A stretch of 64,000 nucleotides of DNA from Corallococcus sp. NCRR (GCF_026965535.1 NZ_CP114039.1:3906001-3970000); one strand, 5' to 3'; shown: positions 1 to 10,489, counted from the first letter of the stretch. Notes: a model not told the origin generated them from the sequence alone. Program-made: numbers and translations.

Positions 1-756
1 CTTCCGGAGGAGGCCACCGCGCTGCGCGAGTATTGGGAGCGGGGAGGGCGGTTGTGGATCGCGCTGGAGCCGGATGGCGCGGCGCTGGAGCCGTTGCTCC
101 AGCCGATGGGGCTCAAGTCGCTGCGCGTGCCGCTGGCGAATGACCGGGTGTACTTCCGCACCACGCGGCAGCAGAGCGACCGGGGCAATCTGGGCACGGC
201 GAGCTTCTCCTCGCACCCGTCGGTGACGTCGCTGTCCGCGCTGGGCTCGCAGGGCGCGGTGGCGTTCCTGGGGGCGACAGCGTTGGAGACGCTGACGCCG
301 CCCGTGCCCGGCGTGCTGCTGGACACGAGCGTGCGCGCGCACGGAGAGACGTTCGCGGACCGCAATGGCGACTTCGAACCGGAGCCCGGCGAGGTCACGA
401 AGGCGTGGCCGCTGGTGGTGGCGGTGGAGCGGCCCGCCCCGGAGGGCAAGCCCGCGCCGCGCGCGGTGGTGATGGCGGACGCGGACGCGCTGGGAGACGG
501 CATCCTGGGCAACGTGGGCAATGCGTATCTCGCGGTGGACACGCTGCGCTGGCTCTCCGGCGAGGAGGCGCTCTCCGGCGTGACGACGAGCGAGGAGGAC
601 GTGCCGTTGCAGCACACGCGCTCGCAGGACGTCATGTGGTTCTACGCGACCGTCTTCGGGATGCCGCTGGCGGTGCTGGCGGTGGGCTTCTTCGTGACGC
701 GGCGGCGAGGACGGCGTGCGCCCCGGAGCACCGCGGTGGCGGGAGGTGCGCGATGA
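1..756 (+). CDS. Gldg-family ABC auxiliary protein (3' part)
   Basis: The frame is open from base 1, so the start lies outside the window; 251 residues are visible. The segment ends with one hydrophobic helix (motif VMWFYATVFGMPLAVLAVGF) followed by an Arg-rich cytosolic tail, the usual end of Gldg/ABC_transp_aux proteins, which are periplasmic-facing partners of ABC-2 type exporters. The stop overlaps the next start (ATGA), and that next gene is a DUF4340 protein, the usual neighbour of Gldg in such gene sets. The ATPase and permease would be expected upstream. Family assignment comes from the C-terminal layout plus the neighbour. The transported substrate is unknown. Confidence 0.7.
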   Translation, partial: LPEEATALREYWERGGRLWIALEPDGAALEPLLQPMGLKSLRVPLANDRVYFRTTRQQSDRGNLGTASFSSHPSVTSLSALGSQGAVAFLGATALETLTPPVPGVLLDTSVRAHGETFADRNGDFEPEPGEVTKAWPLVVAVERPAPEGKPAPRAVVMADADALGDGILGNVGNAYLAVDTLRWLSGEEALSGVTTSEEDVPLQHTRSQDVMWFYATVFGMPLAVLAVGFFVTRRRGRRAPRSTAVAGGAR

Positions 757-1811
757 AGGCGCGCGACGTGGCGGTGCAGGGCGTGCTGGCGGGCGTGGCG
801 CTCGTGGCCGCGTTCATCGTGTGGCAGCGCGAGCCTTCGCGTGCGCCGGGCGAGGTGACGGTGGAGGACGCGCAGGCGAGCGCGCTCGACCGCATCCGGT
901 ACGACGAGGAGACGCGCTTCGTGGAGTTGTTCCGCGACCCGCAGGACCGGGACACCATCTGGGTCCGCCTGGGCAACAAGCCCGCGAAGCCAGGGGCCCA
1001 ACCTGGAACGGCGGATGAGGGAGATGCTGGAACGGATGCGGGTTCCATCGCGACAGTGGGCTCGGACGCGGGGACATCCGCGAGCCCCGCCCCCGTGCCT
1101 CCGCCCCGCGAGCTGCGCGGCAACGACGTGGCGTTGAAGCTGTTCTCCCGCTTCGCTCCGCTGCGGGCGCAGCGGGACCTGGGCGTCCTGGACGAAAAGA
1201 AGCTCGACGAAATCGGCCTCGCGAAGACGGAGCGCGGCCTGACGCTCACGCTCGACGGGACACCGAAGACGTTCCGCCTCGCCACGCCCGCTTCGGGCTG
1301 GGGCTCCCCCTACCTCCAGCGCACGTCCGACGGGCACGTCTTCCTCCTCGGCCCCGGGCTGCTGCCCGACCTGGAGGCCGCGGCCAGCCGGCTCGTGGAC
1401 CGGCGCCTGCACACCTTCGACGTGGACGGCTTCGACCACCTCGTCATCTCCACCGGCACCGCGTCCCGCACCTTCGTCGCCAGCGGCAAACCTCCAGGCG
1501 CCGTGCAGTTGTCGCCCGTGGACGCCCCCGGCACCCCGGACGACTTCGCCCGCAACTGGCATGACCGCCTGTGGCGCCTCACGCCCGTGGAGTTGCTGGG
1601 CCGGGGCGAAGCCCCTCCGGGCCCGGCCCCCACGCCCGCCTTCCGCGTGGAGTACCAGCGCGGCGGCAAGGCCGTGGGCGAGCTCTCCATGGCGAAGACG
1701 CCGGACGGCTCGTGGTACGCGCGCACGGAGTTCACCCCCGGCTGGGTGCGCATGGGCGGCGGCCTGGAGCTCCTGGCCGAGGACGCCGCGAAGCTCACCG
1801 CGCCGCGCTAG
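753..1811 (+). CDS. DUF4340 domain-containing protein
   Basis: 352 residues from the ATG that overlaps the upstream TGA. One N-terminal signal anchor (about residues 7-25) precedes a periplasmic region. An Ala/Gly/Asp-rich low-complexity stretch (about residues 83-115) splits the chain before the conserved part, where motifs such as LFSRFAPLRAQRDLG and FDVDGFDHLVIS match DUF4340. These proteins accompany Gldg-type ABC exporters and presumably work with them at the membrane. Longer readings of the same frame start inside the upstream gene and are not supported. The gene is convergent with the GvpF/L gene, leaving only 4 bp between the two stops. Exact role unknown. Confidence 0.75.
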   Translation: MKARDVAVQGVLAGVALVAAFIVWQREPSRAPGEVTVEDAQASALDRIRYDEETRFVELFRDPQDRDTIWVRLGNKPAKPGAQPGTADEGDAGTDAGSIATVGSDAGTSASPAPVPPPRELRGNDVALKLFSRFAPLRAQRDLGVLDEKKLDEIGLAKTERGLTLTLDGTPKTFRLATPASGWGSPYLQRTSDGHVFLLGPGLLPDLEAAASRLVDRRLHTFDVDGFDHLVISTGTASRTFVASGKPPGAVQLSPVDAPGTPDDFARNWHDRLWRLTPVELLGRGEAPPGPAPTPAFRVEYQRGGKAVGELSMAKTPDGSWYARTEFTPGWVRMGGGLELLAEDAAKLTAPR

Positions 1812-1815
1812 AGGC

Positions 1816-2574
1816 TCACGGCGCGCCGGGCGCCGGCTCCACGTCCAGCCGCACGTCCACGAAGCTGTAGGCCGGCCACGGCCCCGTGAACCGGAACGTG
1901 TACGCGTCCAGCCGCGCCACCAGCGACTGCACCCGCGCCTCGAACGCGGCCACCCGCGTGCGGTCCACCAGCCAGGCCGCGTTGAGCATCATCCGCTCAC
2001 CCAGCGGCGGCGCTTCGTGCGTCGCTTCCGCCAACGGACGCAGGCCCGCCCTCAGCCCGTCCAGGTCCTTCCGGGTGCGGTCTTGCAGCGCCGCCTCCAG
2101 CCGAGCCTCGTGGTCCTCCTCCAACTCGGAGGGGCCGCGCGCCAGCTCCGGCCGCGCCTCCTGCAACCTGCGCGTCAACGCGTCGCCGTGGCAGTACACC
2201 TTCAGCCCCAGCTCCACCCGGCCCTCCAATTCGGACAGCGCCCGGCTCAGCGCCGCGCGCGCCACGCGCAGCACCTCCCGCACGCGCTCCTCCGACGGCA
2301 ACACCGTCCCGAAGGCCACCGGCACCAGCGTGTGCTCGCGCACCACGGCCTCCGTGACCCGCTGGTGCATCAGGAGGTTCGCCCGCGTGGGCACCACCCT
2401 CGGGCCCGCCACGCCGGACACCAGCGCCGCGAGGCCTCCCTCACGCACCAGGTGCACCGGGGCATCCCCCAACCCCGCGAGCTCCGGCATCGCTCCGCCG
2501 TCCTCGCGCACGATGCCGTAGAGGTAATGCGCCCGCCCCTCTCGCGAGGACTCCGCCTGGGTCTTCGCCGTCAT
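1816..2574 (-). CDS. Gas vesicle GvpL/GvpF family protein
   Basis: 252 residues from an ATG preceded by a GAAGGGG ribosome site. The N-terminal motif YLYGIV, the middle LAALVS and the NLLMHQRVTEAVVREHTLVP...FGTVLPS segment are characteristic of GvpF/GvpL. In gas-vesicle producers these proteins bind GvpA or sit at the shell surface during assembly. Here the gene is last in an operon with a GvpA/J-like small protein and a two-component pair, with no other gvp gene visible. A role in flotation is therefore unlikely on present evidence. It may act in a reduced gas-vesicle-derived protein assembly or as a signalling output. Confidence 0.8.
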   Translation of the reverse strand: MTAKTQAESSREGRAHYLYGIVREDGGAMPELAGLGDAPVHLVREGGLAALVSGVAGPRVVPTRANLLMHQRVTEAVVREHTLVPVAFGTVLPSEERVREVLRVARAALSRALSELEGRVELGLKVYCHGDALTRRLQEARPELARGPSELEEDHEARLEAALQDRTRKDLDGLRAGLRPLAEATHEAPPLGERMMLNAAWLVDRTRVAAFEARVQSLVARLDAYTFRFTGPWPAYSFVDVRLDVEPAPGAP

Positions 2575-2602
2575 GACGTGCCCCTTCGTCCGGATGCGGC
2601 TC

Positions 2603-3009
2603 TCAGCGCGTGGATGCCGCCTCGCGCCGGGCAATCATCTTCTTCACCTGGTCCACCAGCGCGTCCGGCAGGCACGGCTTGGTGACGTACGCGTCACACC
2701 CGGCCTCGTTCGCGTCCTCCGAGTGGCCCTTCAGCGCATGCCCCGTGAGCGCCACCACCGGGATGCTCTTCGTGCGCGCGTCACCCTTCAGCCGGCGCGT
2801 CGCCTCCCAGCCGTCCATCACCGGCAGTGACAGGTCCATCAGGATGACGTCCGGCGACAGCTCGAAGGCCTTGTCCAACGCCTCCTGGCCGTTCTTCGCC
2901 TCCGCCACGCGGAAGCCGGAGAACTCCAGGTACTCCGCGTACATCTCCCGGGCGTCCTGATAGTCGTCCACCACCAGCACGAGCGGCTTCGTCTTTTCCG
3001 GGGTGTTCG

Positions 3010-3013
<4 letters not shown>
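2603..3013 (-). CDS. Single-domain response regulator
   Basis: 136 residues forming one receiver (REC) domain and nothing else. Acidic pair D16-D17, phospho-acceptor D60 (motif ILMDLSLPVMDG), T90 and K112 (VTKP) are all present, so it should be phosphorylatable. Its ATG overlaps the stop of the upstream histidine kinase (ATGA), making the two a cognate pair that is translationally coupled. With no DNA-binding output domain it must act through protein contacts or in a phosphorelay. The next gene downstream, 28 bp on, is the GvpL/F protein, a possible partner. Confidence 0.92.
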
Positions 3014-5124
<2,111 letters not shown>

Positions 5125-5128
5125 GACC

Positions 5129-5347
5129 TTACGCTCCGGGTGAAGAGGGACGCGGGGAACCGCCGCGTTCCGGCGAGTCTGCGGTGCGGACCTCCGAGAA
5201 TGCCACCACGATGCGCGTTTGGCCCCCCAAAGAAGAGGGGCGGCCCAGGACGTCCAGGGCCGGCGCCTCGAAGCGCAACCCCCTGTCCAGCAGGCGGTCC
5301 AGCACGTCCACCAGGCTGGCCCCACCGGCCACGCGTTCCACTGGCAT
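5129..5347 (-). CDS. GvpA/GvpJ-like small gas vesicle protein
   Basis: 72 residues. The first 30 fit the GvpA/J/M fold signature: SLVDVLDRLLDRGLRFEA corresponds to the conserved helix of GvpA (SLAEVIDRILDKGIVIDA), and TRIVVAFSEV corresponds to the second conserved segment (ARIVIASVET). The stretch between, and the Pro/Ser-rich end, are unlike shell-forming GvpA. It starts at an ATG with GGAG about 11 bases upstream and heads the operon kinase - response regulator - GvpL/F. A full buoyancy cluster (gvpN, G, K and so on) is absent. Assignment is by motif only; it could be a GvpJ/M-type minor protein or an assembly protein that no longer makes vesicles. Confidence 0.7.
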   Translation of the reverse strand: MPVERVAGGASLVDVLDRLLDRGLRFEAPALDVLGRPSSLGGQTRIVVAFSEVRTADSPERGGSPRPSSPGA

Positions 5348-5575
5348 TTTCGCGCATGCTCCTTCCAGTCCGCCCGGCGCGGACCTTCGGGTCCAAGGGC
5401 CGTTCTAACGCGCTGGCGCCGTCACACCCCAGCCCCGTCCACGCCCGGCCCCTGACTGACCAACACCCGGGGCGAAGCTCTGTTGGGTCGCGTACACCCG
5501 ACGCTGGGCAGCCGGCCGGGCGGGGCTCGGCAGGCGTGGCTTATGCCCGGGGGAGCGCATTCCTAGCCTTTCGTC

Positions 5576-7090
5576 ATGAACGACGAGCGCCAGCACAAAT
5601 CCCTGTGGACGGTGACGACGCCTCCCCGCGACTTCCCCTCCCTGCCGGGCGACCTGGACGTGGACGTGGCCATCATCGGCGGGGGCATCGCGGGTCTGAC
5701 GGCTGCCTGGCTGCTCAAGCGCGCCGGGAAGAGGGTGGCCGTGCTGGAGATGCACCGCGTCCTGTCCGGCCAGACGGGCCAGACGACCGCTCACCTCACG
5801 GAGCTCCTGGACACGCCCTACGCCACGCTCCTGAAGGACTTCGGTGAGAAGGGCGCGCACCTGGCCGCGTCGTCCAGTCGGGCCGCCATTGAACAGATCG
5901 CGTCCCTGGTGGAGACGCTCGCCATCGACTGCGGCTTCACCCGCGTGCCCGGCTACCGCTACGCGGAGACGGACGCCGAGCTGCGCGAGCTCCTGCACGA
6001 GGTGTCCGCGGCGAAACAAGTGGGCCTGCTCGCGACCTTCACCAAGGAGGTGCCGCTGCCCTTCCCGGTGAAGGGCGCGCTGCGCGTGGAGGACCAGGCG
6101 GTGTTCCACCCGCGCCAGTACCTGCTCGCGCTCGCGGACCGCATCCCGGGTGACGGCTGTCACCTCTTCGAGAACACCAAGGTCGTGGACATCCACGACG
6201 GCGCGCCCTGCCGCGTCGTCACGGAGAGGGGCACCGTGACGGCGAAGGCGGTGGTGGAGGCCACCACCACGCCGCTCAACCGCGTGGCCATGCACACCAA
6301 GCTCTACCCGTACCGCACCTACGCGGTGGCGGCGCCGCTGGACGGGCCGCTGGAGCCGGGCCAGTACTACGACAGCCGCGACCCCTATCACTACATCCGC
6401 ACGCAGCAGGTGGATGGGGTGCCCTACGTCATCGTGGGCGGCGAGGACCACAAGGTCGGCAGTGAAGAGGACACCACCTCCTGCTTCACCGCGCTGGAGG
6501 CGTACACGCGCGACCGCTTCCCCGTGAAGCGCATCACCCACCGCTGGTCCGGTCAGGTCATCGAGCCCGCGGACGGCCTGCCCTATATCGGCCGCAACGT
6601 GGGCAGCCGCCACGTGTACGTGGCCACGGGCTTCTCCGGCACGGGCATGACGTTCGGCACGCTCGCGGGCATGGTGGTGTCGGACCTCATCCTCGGCAAT
6701 GAGAACCCCTACGCCGCGCTGTACGACGCGGGCCGCGTGAAGCCCAAGGCCGGCGCCAAGGACTTCATCCAGGAGAACGCGGAGGTGGCCTTCCGCTTCG
6801 TCGCGGACCGGCTGTCCAAGCCGGATGGACACCACCTGGCGGACGTGGCGCCGGGCGAGGGGAAGATCCTGGAGGTGGAGGGCCGCAAGGTGGCCGTGTA
6901 CCGCGAGGAGGACGGCACGCCGCACGCCGTGTCCCCGGTGTGCACGCACCTGGGCTGCCACGTGCACTGGAACAACGCGGAGCGCTCCTGGGACTGCCCC
7001 TGTCACGGCGGCCGCTTCAGCCCCACCGGACGCGTGCTCAACGGCCCCGCGGTGAAGGATCTGCCGTCCCGCAAGCTGCCGGTGAAGTGA
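5576..7090 (+). CDS. FAD-dependent oxidoreductase with C-terminal Rieske [2Fe-2S] domain
   Basis: 504 residues. The N-terminal Rossmann motif IIGGGIAGLTAAWLLKRAG binds FAD and the body (to about residue 395) is a DadA/D-amino-acid-oxidase type flavoprotein, with the closing motif VATGFSGTGMTFGTLAG. Residues about 410-504 are a Rieske domain: ligands C456, H458, C474 and H477, plus the disulfide pair C461/C476, as in bc1-type Rieske centres. This two-domain form is known in bacteria, but its substrate is not. The cluster could pass electrons between FAD and an unknown partner. No strong ribosome site precedes the ATG. A hairpin follows the stop. Confidence 0.88.
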   Translation: MNDERQHKSLWTVTTPPRDFPSLPGDLDVDVAIIGGGIAGLTAAWLLKRAGKRVAVLEMHRVLSGQTGQTTAHLTELLDTPYATLLKDFGEKGAHLAASSSRAAIEQIASLVETLAIDCGFTRVPGYRYAETDAELRELLHEVSAAKQVGLLATFTKEVPLPFPVKGALRVEDQAVFHPRQYLLALADRIPGDGCHLFENTKVVDIHDGAPCRVVTERGTVTAKAVVEATTTPLNRVAMHTKLYPYRTYAVAAPLDGPLEPGQYYDSRDPYHYIRTQQVDGVPYVIVGGEDHKVGSEEDTTSCFTALEAYTRDRFPVKRITHRWSGQVIEPADGLPYIGRNVGSRHVYVATGFSGTGMTFGTLAGMVVSDLILGNENPYAALYDAGRVKPKAGAKDFIQENAEVAFRFVADRLSKPDGHHLADVAPGEGKILEVEGRKVAVYREEDGTPHAVSPVCTHLGCHVHWNNAERSWDCPCHGGRFSPTGRVLNGPAVKDLPSRKLPVK

Positions 7091-7101
7091 GAAGTGTGTG
7101 T

Positions 7102-7131
7102 GGGTGGGCTTCCCTTCGGGCAGGCCCACCC
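7102..7131 (+). terminator. Hairpin after the Rieske-FAD gene
   Basis: Eight-base arms GGGTGGGC (7102-7109) and GCCCACCC (7124-7131) enclose a second short CCC/GGG stem. There is no T-run after it, so it may be a non-canonical or rho-assisted terminator separating the oxidoreductase from the hemerythrin gene. Confidence 0.55.
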
Positions 7132-7173
7132 CCATCTATCTGCACATCCACTTCATTGATTGGGGGCACGGAA

Positions 7174-7662
7174 ATGAACGCGCTGGAGTTGCTCAAGCAG
7201 CAGCATGAAGAGGTCTCCAAGCTGTTCAAGAAGTACGAGAAGCTGGCGGACCACGCGGACGAGGAGCGCCAGGAGCTGTTCGAGCAGATCGCCGACCGGC
7301 TGGGCGCGCACGCCAAGATTGAAGAGCTGTACTTCTATCCGGCGATGAAGAAGGACGAGACGGAGGACGACCTGCGCGAGGCCGTGGAGGAGCACCTGTC
7401 CGTCAAGCGCCTCATCGCGGACCTCCTGGACATGGATCCGTCGGATGAGGAGTTCGACGCGAAGATGAAGGTCCTCCAGGAGCAGGTGGAGCACCACGTC
7501 GAGGAGGAGGAGAAGGACCTCTTCAAGGAGGCGCGGAAGATCCTCAGCAAGGATCAGCTCGACGACCTGGGCATCCAGCTGGAGGAGGAATACGACTCCC
7601 TGATGGAGGGTGAGCCGCGCAACGACGTGCCCGAGGAGACGGAGCACGCCGCGCCCGTCTAG
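7174..7662 (+). CDS. Hemerythrin HHE domain protein
   Basis: 162 residues, rich in Glu/Asp/Lys and fully helical in appearance. Hemerythrin-like metal ligands are seen in LKQQHEEV (H11), GAHAKIEELYFYP, VEEHLSVK and EQVEHHVEEEEKDLF, in the order expected for a di-iron four-helix bundle. Such proteins bind O2 or NO or guard against oxidative and nitrosative stress. The C-terminal 20 residues are acidic and probably disordered. The start was chosen at the ATG after a G-rich stretch, giving the expected family length; longer readings overlap the Rieske domain gene. Confidence 0.88.
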   Translation: MNALELLKQQHEEVSKLFKKYEKLADHADEERQELFEQIADRLGAHAKIEELYFYPAMKKDETEDDLREAVEEHLSVKRLIADLLDMDPSDEEFDAKMKVLQEQVEHHVEEEEKDLFKEARKILSKDQLDDLGIQLEEEYDSLMEGEPRNDVPEETEHAAPV

Positions 7663-7716
7663 CGCGCCGCGTCCGAACGCAAGACAGGGGTTGCGCGTGG
7701 CGTGGGGCCGGGCAGC

Positions 7717-8412
7717 ATGCGGTCCATGCCGCGCGCTCCTGTTTCCGCCCCCGTGTTGCTGCCGGACGCCTTCACGCCCGCCGCGCGCCGCGCCCTCGTG
7801 CGCGCGGACCCCACGCTGGGCACGCTCTTCAAGAAGATAGGGCCGTTCCGCTTCGAGCGGTCCCCGCTGCACAGCCCGTTCGAAGCGCTGGCGCACTCCA
7901 TCGTCTACCAGCAGCTCCACGGCCGCGCGGCGGCGACCATCTTCGGCCGCGTCTGCGAGCGGGTGGGGCAGGGCAAGGGCTTCACGCCCCAGAAGCTGCT
8001 CGCGCTGCCGGACGCCACGCTGCGCGAGGCCGGGCTGTCCGCGAACAAGCTGCTGGCCATCCAGGACCTGGCGCGCAAGACGGTGGACGGCACGGTGCCG
8101 CCGCTCGCGCGCGTGCGCCGCATGTCCGACGCGGACCTCATCGAGCACCTCACGCAGGTGCGCGGCATTGGCCAGTGGACCGTGGAGATGCTGCTCATCT
8201 TCCGCCTGGGCCGGCCGGACATCCTCCCCGTGGACGACTACGGCGTGCGCAAGGGCTTCATGGTGCTGCACAACCTGAAGGAACAGCCCAAGCCCAAGGC
8301 GCTGCTCGCGTATGGCGAGCGCTGGCGGCCCTATCGCAGCGTGGTGAGCTGGTACCTGTGGCGGGCGGCGGACAAGCCCGTGGGCACCTTCGCCCCGCCG
8401 GAGGACAGCTAG
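7717..8412 (+). CDS. DNA-3-methyladenine glycosylase 2 family (AlkA-like)
   Basis: 231 residues with the HhH-GPD fold. SPFEALAHSIVYQQLHGRAA is the usual entry motif, the helix-hairpin-helix is LTQVRGIGQWTVEMLLIF, and the catalytic Asp lies in RPDILPVDDYGVRKG. The enzyme would excise alkylated purines such as 3-methyladenine to start base excision repair. The AlkA N-terminal domain is missing, as in many short bacterial versions. Two in-frame ATGs (7717 and 7726) and an upstream GTG are possible starts. A GGGG stretch ten bases before 7717 favours that one, but the choice is not secure. Confidence 0.9.
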   Translation: MRSMPRAPVSAPVLLPDAFTPAARRALVRADPTLGTLFKKIGPFRFERSPLHSPFEALAHSIVYQQLHGRAAATIFGRVCERVGQGKGFTPQKLLALPDATLREAGLSANKLLAIQDLARKTVDGTVPPLARVRRMSDADLIEHLTQVRGIGQWTVEMLLIFRLGRPDILPVDDYGVRKGFMVLHNLKEQPKPKALLAYGERWRPYRSVVSWYLWRAADKPVGTFAPPEDS

Positions 8413-8434
8413 CCGAGCGAGGGCCGGGAGCGCA

Positions 8435-8480
8435 CCGTCCCTTGCCTTGGCGCGCGGGCGTCCTCACCCGTAAGGGACGG
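8435..8480 (+). promoter_or_regulatory. Leader inverted repeat before the Zn dehydrogenase
   Basis: Perfect 9-bp arms CCGTCCCTT (8435-8443) and AAGGGACGG (8472-8480) enclose a 28-base loop. The right arm runs into the AGGAGG-like ribosome site (8479-8484) of the next gene. In mRNA the stem could partly cover the ribosome site, or it may be a terminator of the glycosylase gene. Seen in the sequence; the function is inferred. Confidence 0.4.
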
Positions 8481-8494
8481 AGGAATCACCCCGC

Positions 8495-9646
8495 ATGCGC
8501 GCACTCACGTACCAGGGCCCCTACCGCGTCCAGGTGGAGCAGAAGCCCGACCCCCGCATCGAGCATCCGCAGGACGTGGTCCTCAAGGTCACCCGCGCCG
8601 CCATCTGCGGTTCGGACCTGCACCTCTTGCACGGCCTGGTGCCGGACACGCGCGTGGGCTGCACCTTCGGCCACGAGTTCACCGGCGTGGTGGAGGAGGT
8701 GGGCCAGGAGGTGTCGCAGCTGAAGAAGGGCGACCGCGTGGTGGTGCCCTTCAACATCTCCTGCGGCACCTGCTTCTACTGCCAGCGCGGCCTCACCGGG
8801 AACTGCGAGAACAGCAACCCCGGCAGCGACGTGGCCTCCGGAGTCTACGGCTACTCGCACACCACGGGCGGCTTCGACGGCGGGCAGGCGGAGTACGTGC
8901 GCGTGCCCTTCGCGGACGTGGGGCCCATGAAGATTCCGGACGACATGGATGACGAGTCCGTCCTCTTCCTCTCCGACATCCTGCCCACCGGCTACCAGGC
9001 CGCGGAGATGGGCGAAATCAAGGGCGGGGAGACGGTGGTCGTCTTCGGCGCGGGCCCGGTGGGCCTCTTCGCGATGAAGTCCGCGTGGCTGATGGGCGCG
9101 GGCCGCGTGGTGGCGGTGGACCACGTGCCGTACCGCCTGGAGTTCGCGCGCAAGTTCGCCAACGTGGAGACGGTGAACTTCAAGGAGGTGGGCGACATCG
9201 TCCTGCACCTGAAGGAGATGTTCGAGGGCCGCGGCCCGGACGTCTGCATCGACGCGGTGGGCATGGAGGCCGAAGGCTCGCGCGCGCACCGCGTGCTGGG
9301 TCTGGGGCTGAAGCTGGAGGCCGGCGCGCCCACCGTCATCGAGTGGTGCATCAACACCGTGCGCAAGGGCGGCAACGTCTCCATCATCGGCGTGTACGGG
9401 CCGCCGTGGAACTTCGTGCCCATCGGCACCGCGATGAACAAGGGGCTCACCCTGCGCATGAACCAGGCGAACACGCGCCGGTACATGCCGCACCTCTTGG
9501 AGCACATCCAGAAGGGCCGCATCGACGCGAAGGGCATCATCACCCACCGCTTCCCGCTGGAGCAGGCGCCGGACGCCTACCACCTGTTCGCGCAGAAGCG
9601 GGACGGGTGCGTGAAGTGCGTGCTCATGCCGCACGGCCACGCGTGA
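8495..9646 (+). CDS. Zinc-dependent alcohol dehydrogenase (formaldehyde-dehydrogenase-like)
   Basis: 383 residues of the medium-chain dehydrogenase family. Catalytic zinc site: C and GSDLH in RAAICGSDLHLLHG, then GHEFTGVVEEVG. A structural zinc loop of the CGTCFYCQRGLTGNC type follows. The NAD-binding Rossmann segment is VVVFGAGPVGLFAMKSAWLMG. The long insert after the zinc loop and the FEGRGPDVCIDAVGMEAEG segment point to the glutathione-independent formaldehyde/alcohol dehydrogenase branch. It has a strong GGAGG site and is the likely first gene before a small basic protein. A GFA-family gene lies close by in the opposite direction, fitting aldehyde handling. Substrate not proven. Confidence 0.88.
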   Translation: MRALTYQGPYRVQVEQKPDPRIEHPQDVVLKVTRAAICGSDLHLLHGLVPDTRVGCTFGHEFTGVVEEVGQEVSQLKKGDRVVVPFNISCGTCFYCQRGLTGNCENSNPGSDVASGVYGYSHTTGGFDGGQAEYVRVPFADVGPMKIPDDMDDESVLFLSDILPTGYQAAEMGEIKGGETVVVFGAGPVGLFAMKSAWLMGAGRVVAVDHVPYRLEFARKFANVETVNFKEVGDIVLHLKEMFEGRGPDVCIDAVGMEAEGSRAHRVLGLGLKLEAGAPTVIEWCINTVRKGGNVSIIGVYGPPWNFVPIGTAMNKGLTLRMNQANTRRYMPHLLEHIQKGRIDAKGIITHRFPLEQAPDAYHLFAQKRDGCVKCVLMPHGHA

Positions 9647-9678
9647 ACCCCACCACTCGCCATCACAGGAGGCACGAC

Positions 9679-10116
9679 ATGCCCCAGAAGACGCCGCGGA
9701 GAACGAGCCGCGCGAAGAACGGCCACGCGAAGGCAAAGGCGAAGGCGCCGCTGGCCGTGGATCAGGACCCGGCCAACCGCCCGGGCGTCCCCATGGAGAC
9801 GGCGCCGAAGCCGCTGGCGGGGGCGCGCGTGCCCATCGCGCTCCAGCACGCGGAGGTGCCGGTGTTCAAGCACGCCGGCCGCAAGGAGATGCCGCCGGTG
9901 TTCGGTACCGCCCAGCCTCCGAAGGGGCTGAGCGGCCTCTTGCGAAAGGCGGCCTACGCGAAGCCGGACCACAAGCCCGGCCACTGGATGCTGCTGCTGT
10001 TGGCGGACCGGGTGGACGTCTGGGAGCACCGGCTCCGGAGGTCCCTGCCGTGGGCCGGCCCTTCCGCGGCGGCCCTCCTCGCAGGGGGCCTGATCTGGCG
10101 CGTCCGTCGGGCTTGA
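9679..10116 (+). CDS. Hypothetical Lys/Ala/Pro-rich protein with C-terminal membrane helix
   Basis: 145 residues, not recognised. It begins with a very basic Arg/Lys/Ala-rich tail (residues 1-30), continues with a proline-rich middle and ends with a helix-like WAGPSAAALLAGGLIWRVRRA segment that could anchor it. An AGGAGG site lies eight bases before the ATG, and the gene starts 32 bp after the dehydrogenase, so the two are likely co-transcribed. It may be a nucleoid-proximal or membrane-tethered basic protein. No catalytic motif is visible. Confidence 0.7.
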   Translation: MPQKTPRRTSRAKNGHAKAKAKAPLAVDQDPANRPGVPMETAPKPLAGARVPIALQHAEVPVFKHAGRKEMPPVFGTAQPPKGLSGLLRKAAYAKPDHKPGHWMLLLLADRVDVWEHRLRRSLPWAGPSAAALLAGGLIWRVRRA

Positions 10117-10129
10117 GGCGCGCGGACCC

Positions 10130-10489
10130 TTACGCGTCCCGGCCGTTGTAGGGGAACGGGTTGAGGGTGGACAGGTCCACGCCGTCCACGCAGCGCAGGT
10201 TGACGGCGTACATCGCCTTGCCGTCGGGACCCTTGCCGGTGGAGTAGGACTGCACGCCGCAGGTGGGGCAGTGCAGGTGGTTGATGACCTTCTTGTTGAA
10301 CTGGTAGGTCTTCACCACGTCCGCGCCGGAGAGGGACTTGAACTGCTCCGGCGGGACGAACGTCAGCACCGCGCCAAGCTTGTGGCAGATGGAACAGTTG
10401 CAGCTCACCACCTGCGCCAGGTCCGTGGTCGCCTCGTAGCGGACCTGTCCACAGTGGCAACCGCCGGTATACGTCTTCATCTCCGCCAT
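10130..10489 (-). CDS. GFA family protein (glutathione-dependent formaldehyde-activating type)
   Basis: 119 residues with the CENP-V/GFA zinc fold. Cysteines C11 and C13 (GGCHCGQVRYE), C30, C32 and C35 (SCNCSICHKLG) and C74/C77 (HCPTCG) supply two zinc sites. Gfa in Paracoccus was reported to speed the glutathione-formaldehyde adduct reaction, but most family members have no proven reaction. GGGAG precedes the ATG by five bases. The convergent Zn dehydrogenase suggests a common theme of aldehyde detoxification. This is inference from neighbourhood only. Confidence 0.9.
   Translation of the reverse strand: MAEMKTYTGGCHCGQVRYEATTDLAQVVSCNCSICHKLGAVLTFVPPEQFKSLSGADVVKTYQFNKKVINHLHCPTCGVQSYSTGKGPDGKAMYAVNLRCVDGVDLSTLNPFPYNGRDA

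Noticed and set aside
5125-5325. N-terminal extension of the histidine kinase up to 5325
   Set aside because: The extra residues are Trp/Cys/Arg-rich out-of-frame sequence of the GvpA/J-like gene; a GTG with a ribosome site at 5124 fits better.
5405-7135. 576-codon minus-strand frame opposite the Rieske-FAD gene
   Set aside because: Same reason: no motif and His/Arg/Val-rich, while the plus frame holds complete FAD and Rieske signatures.
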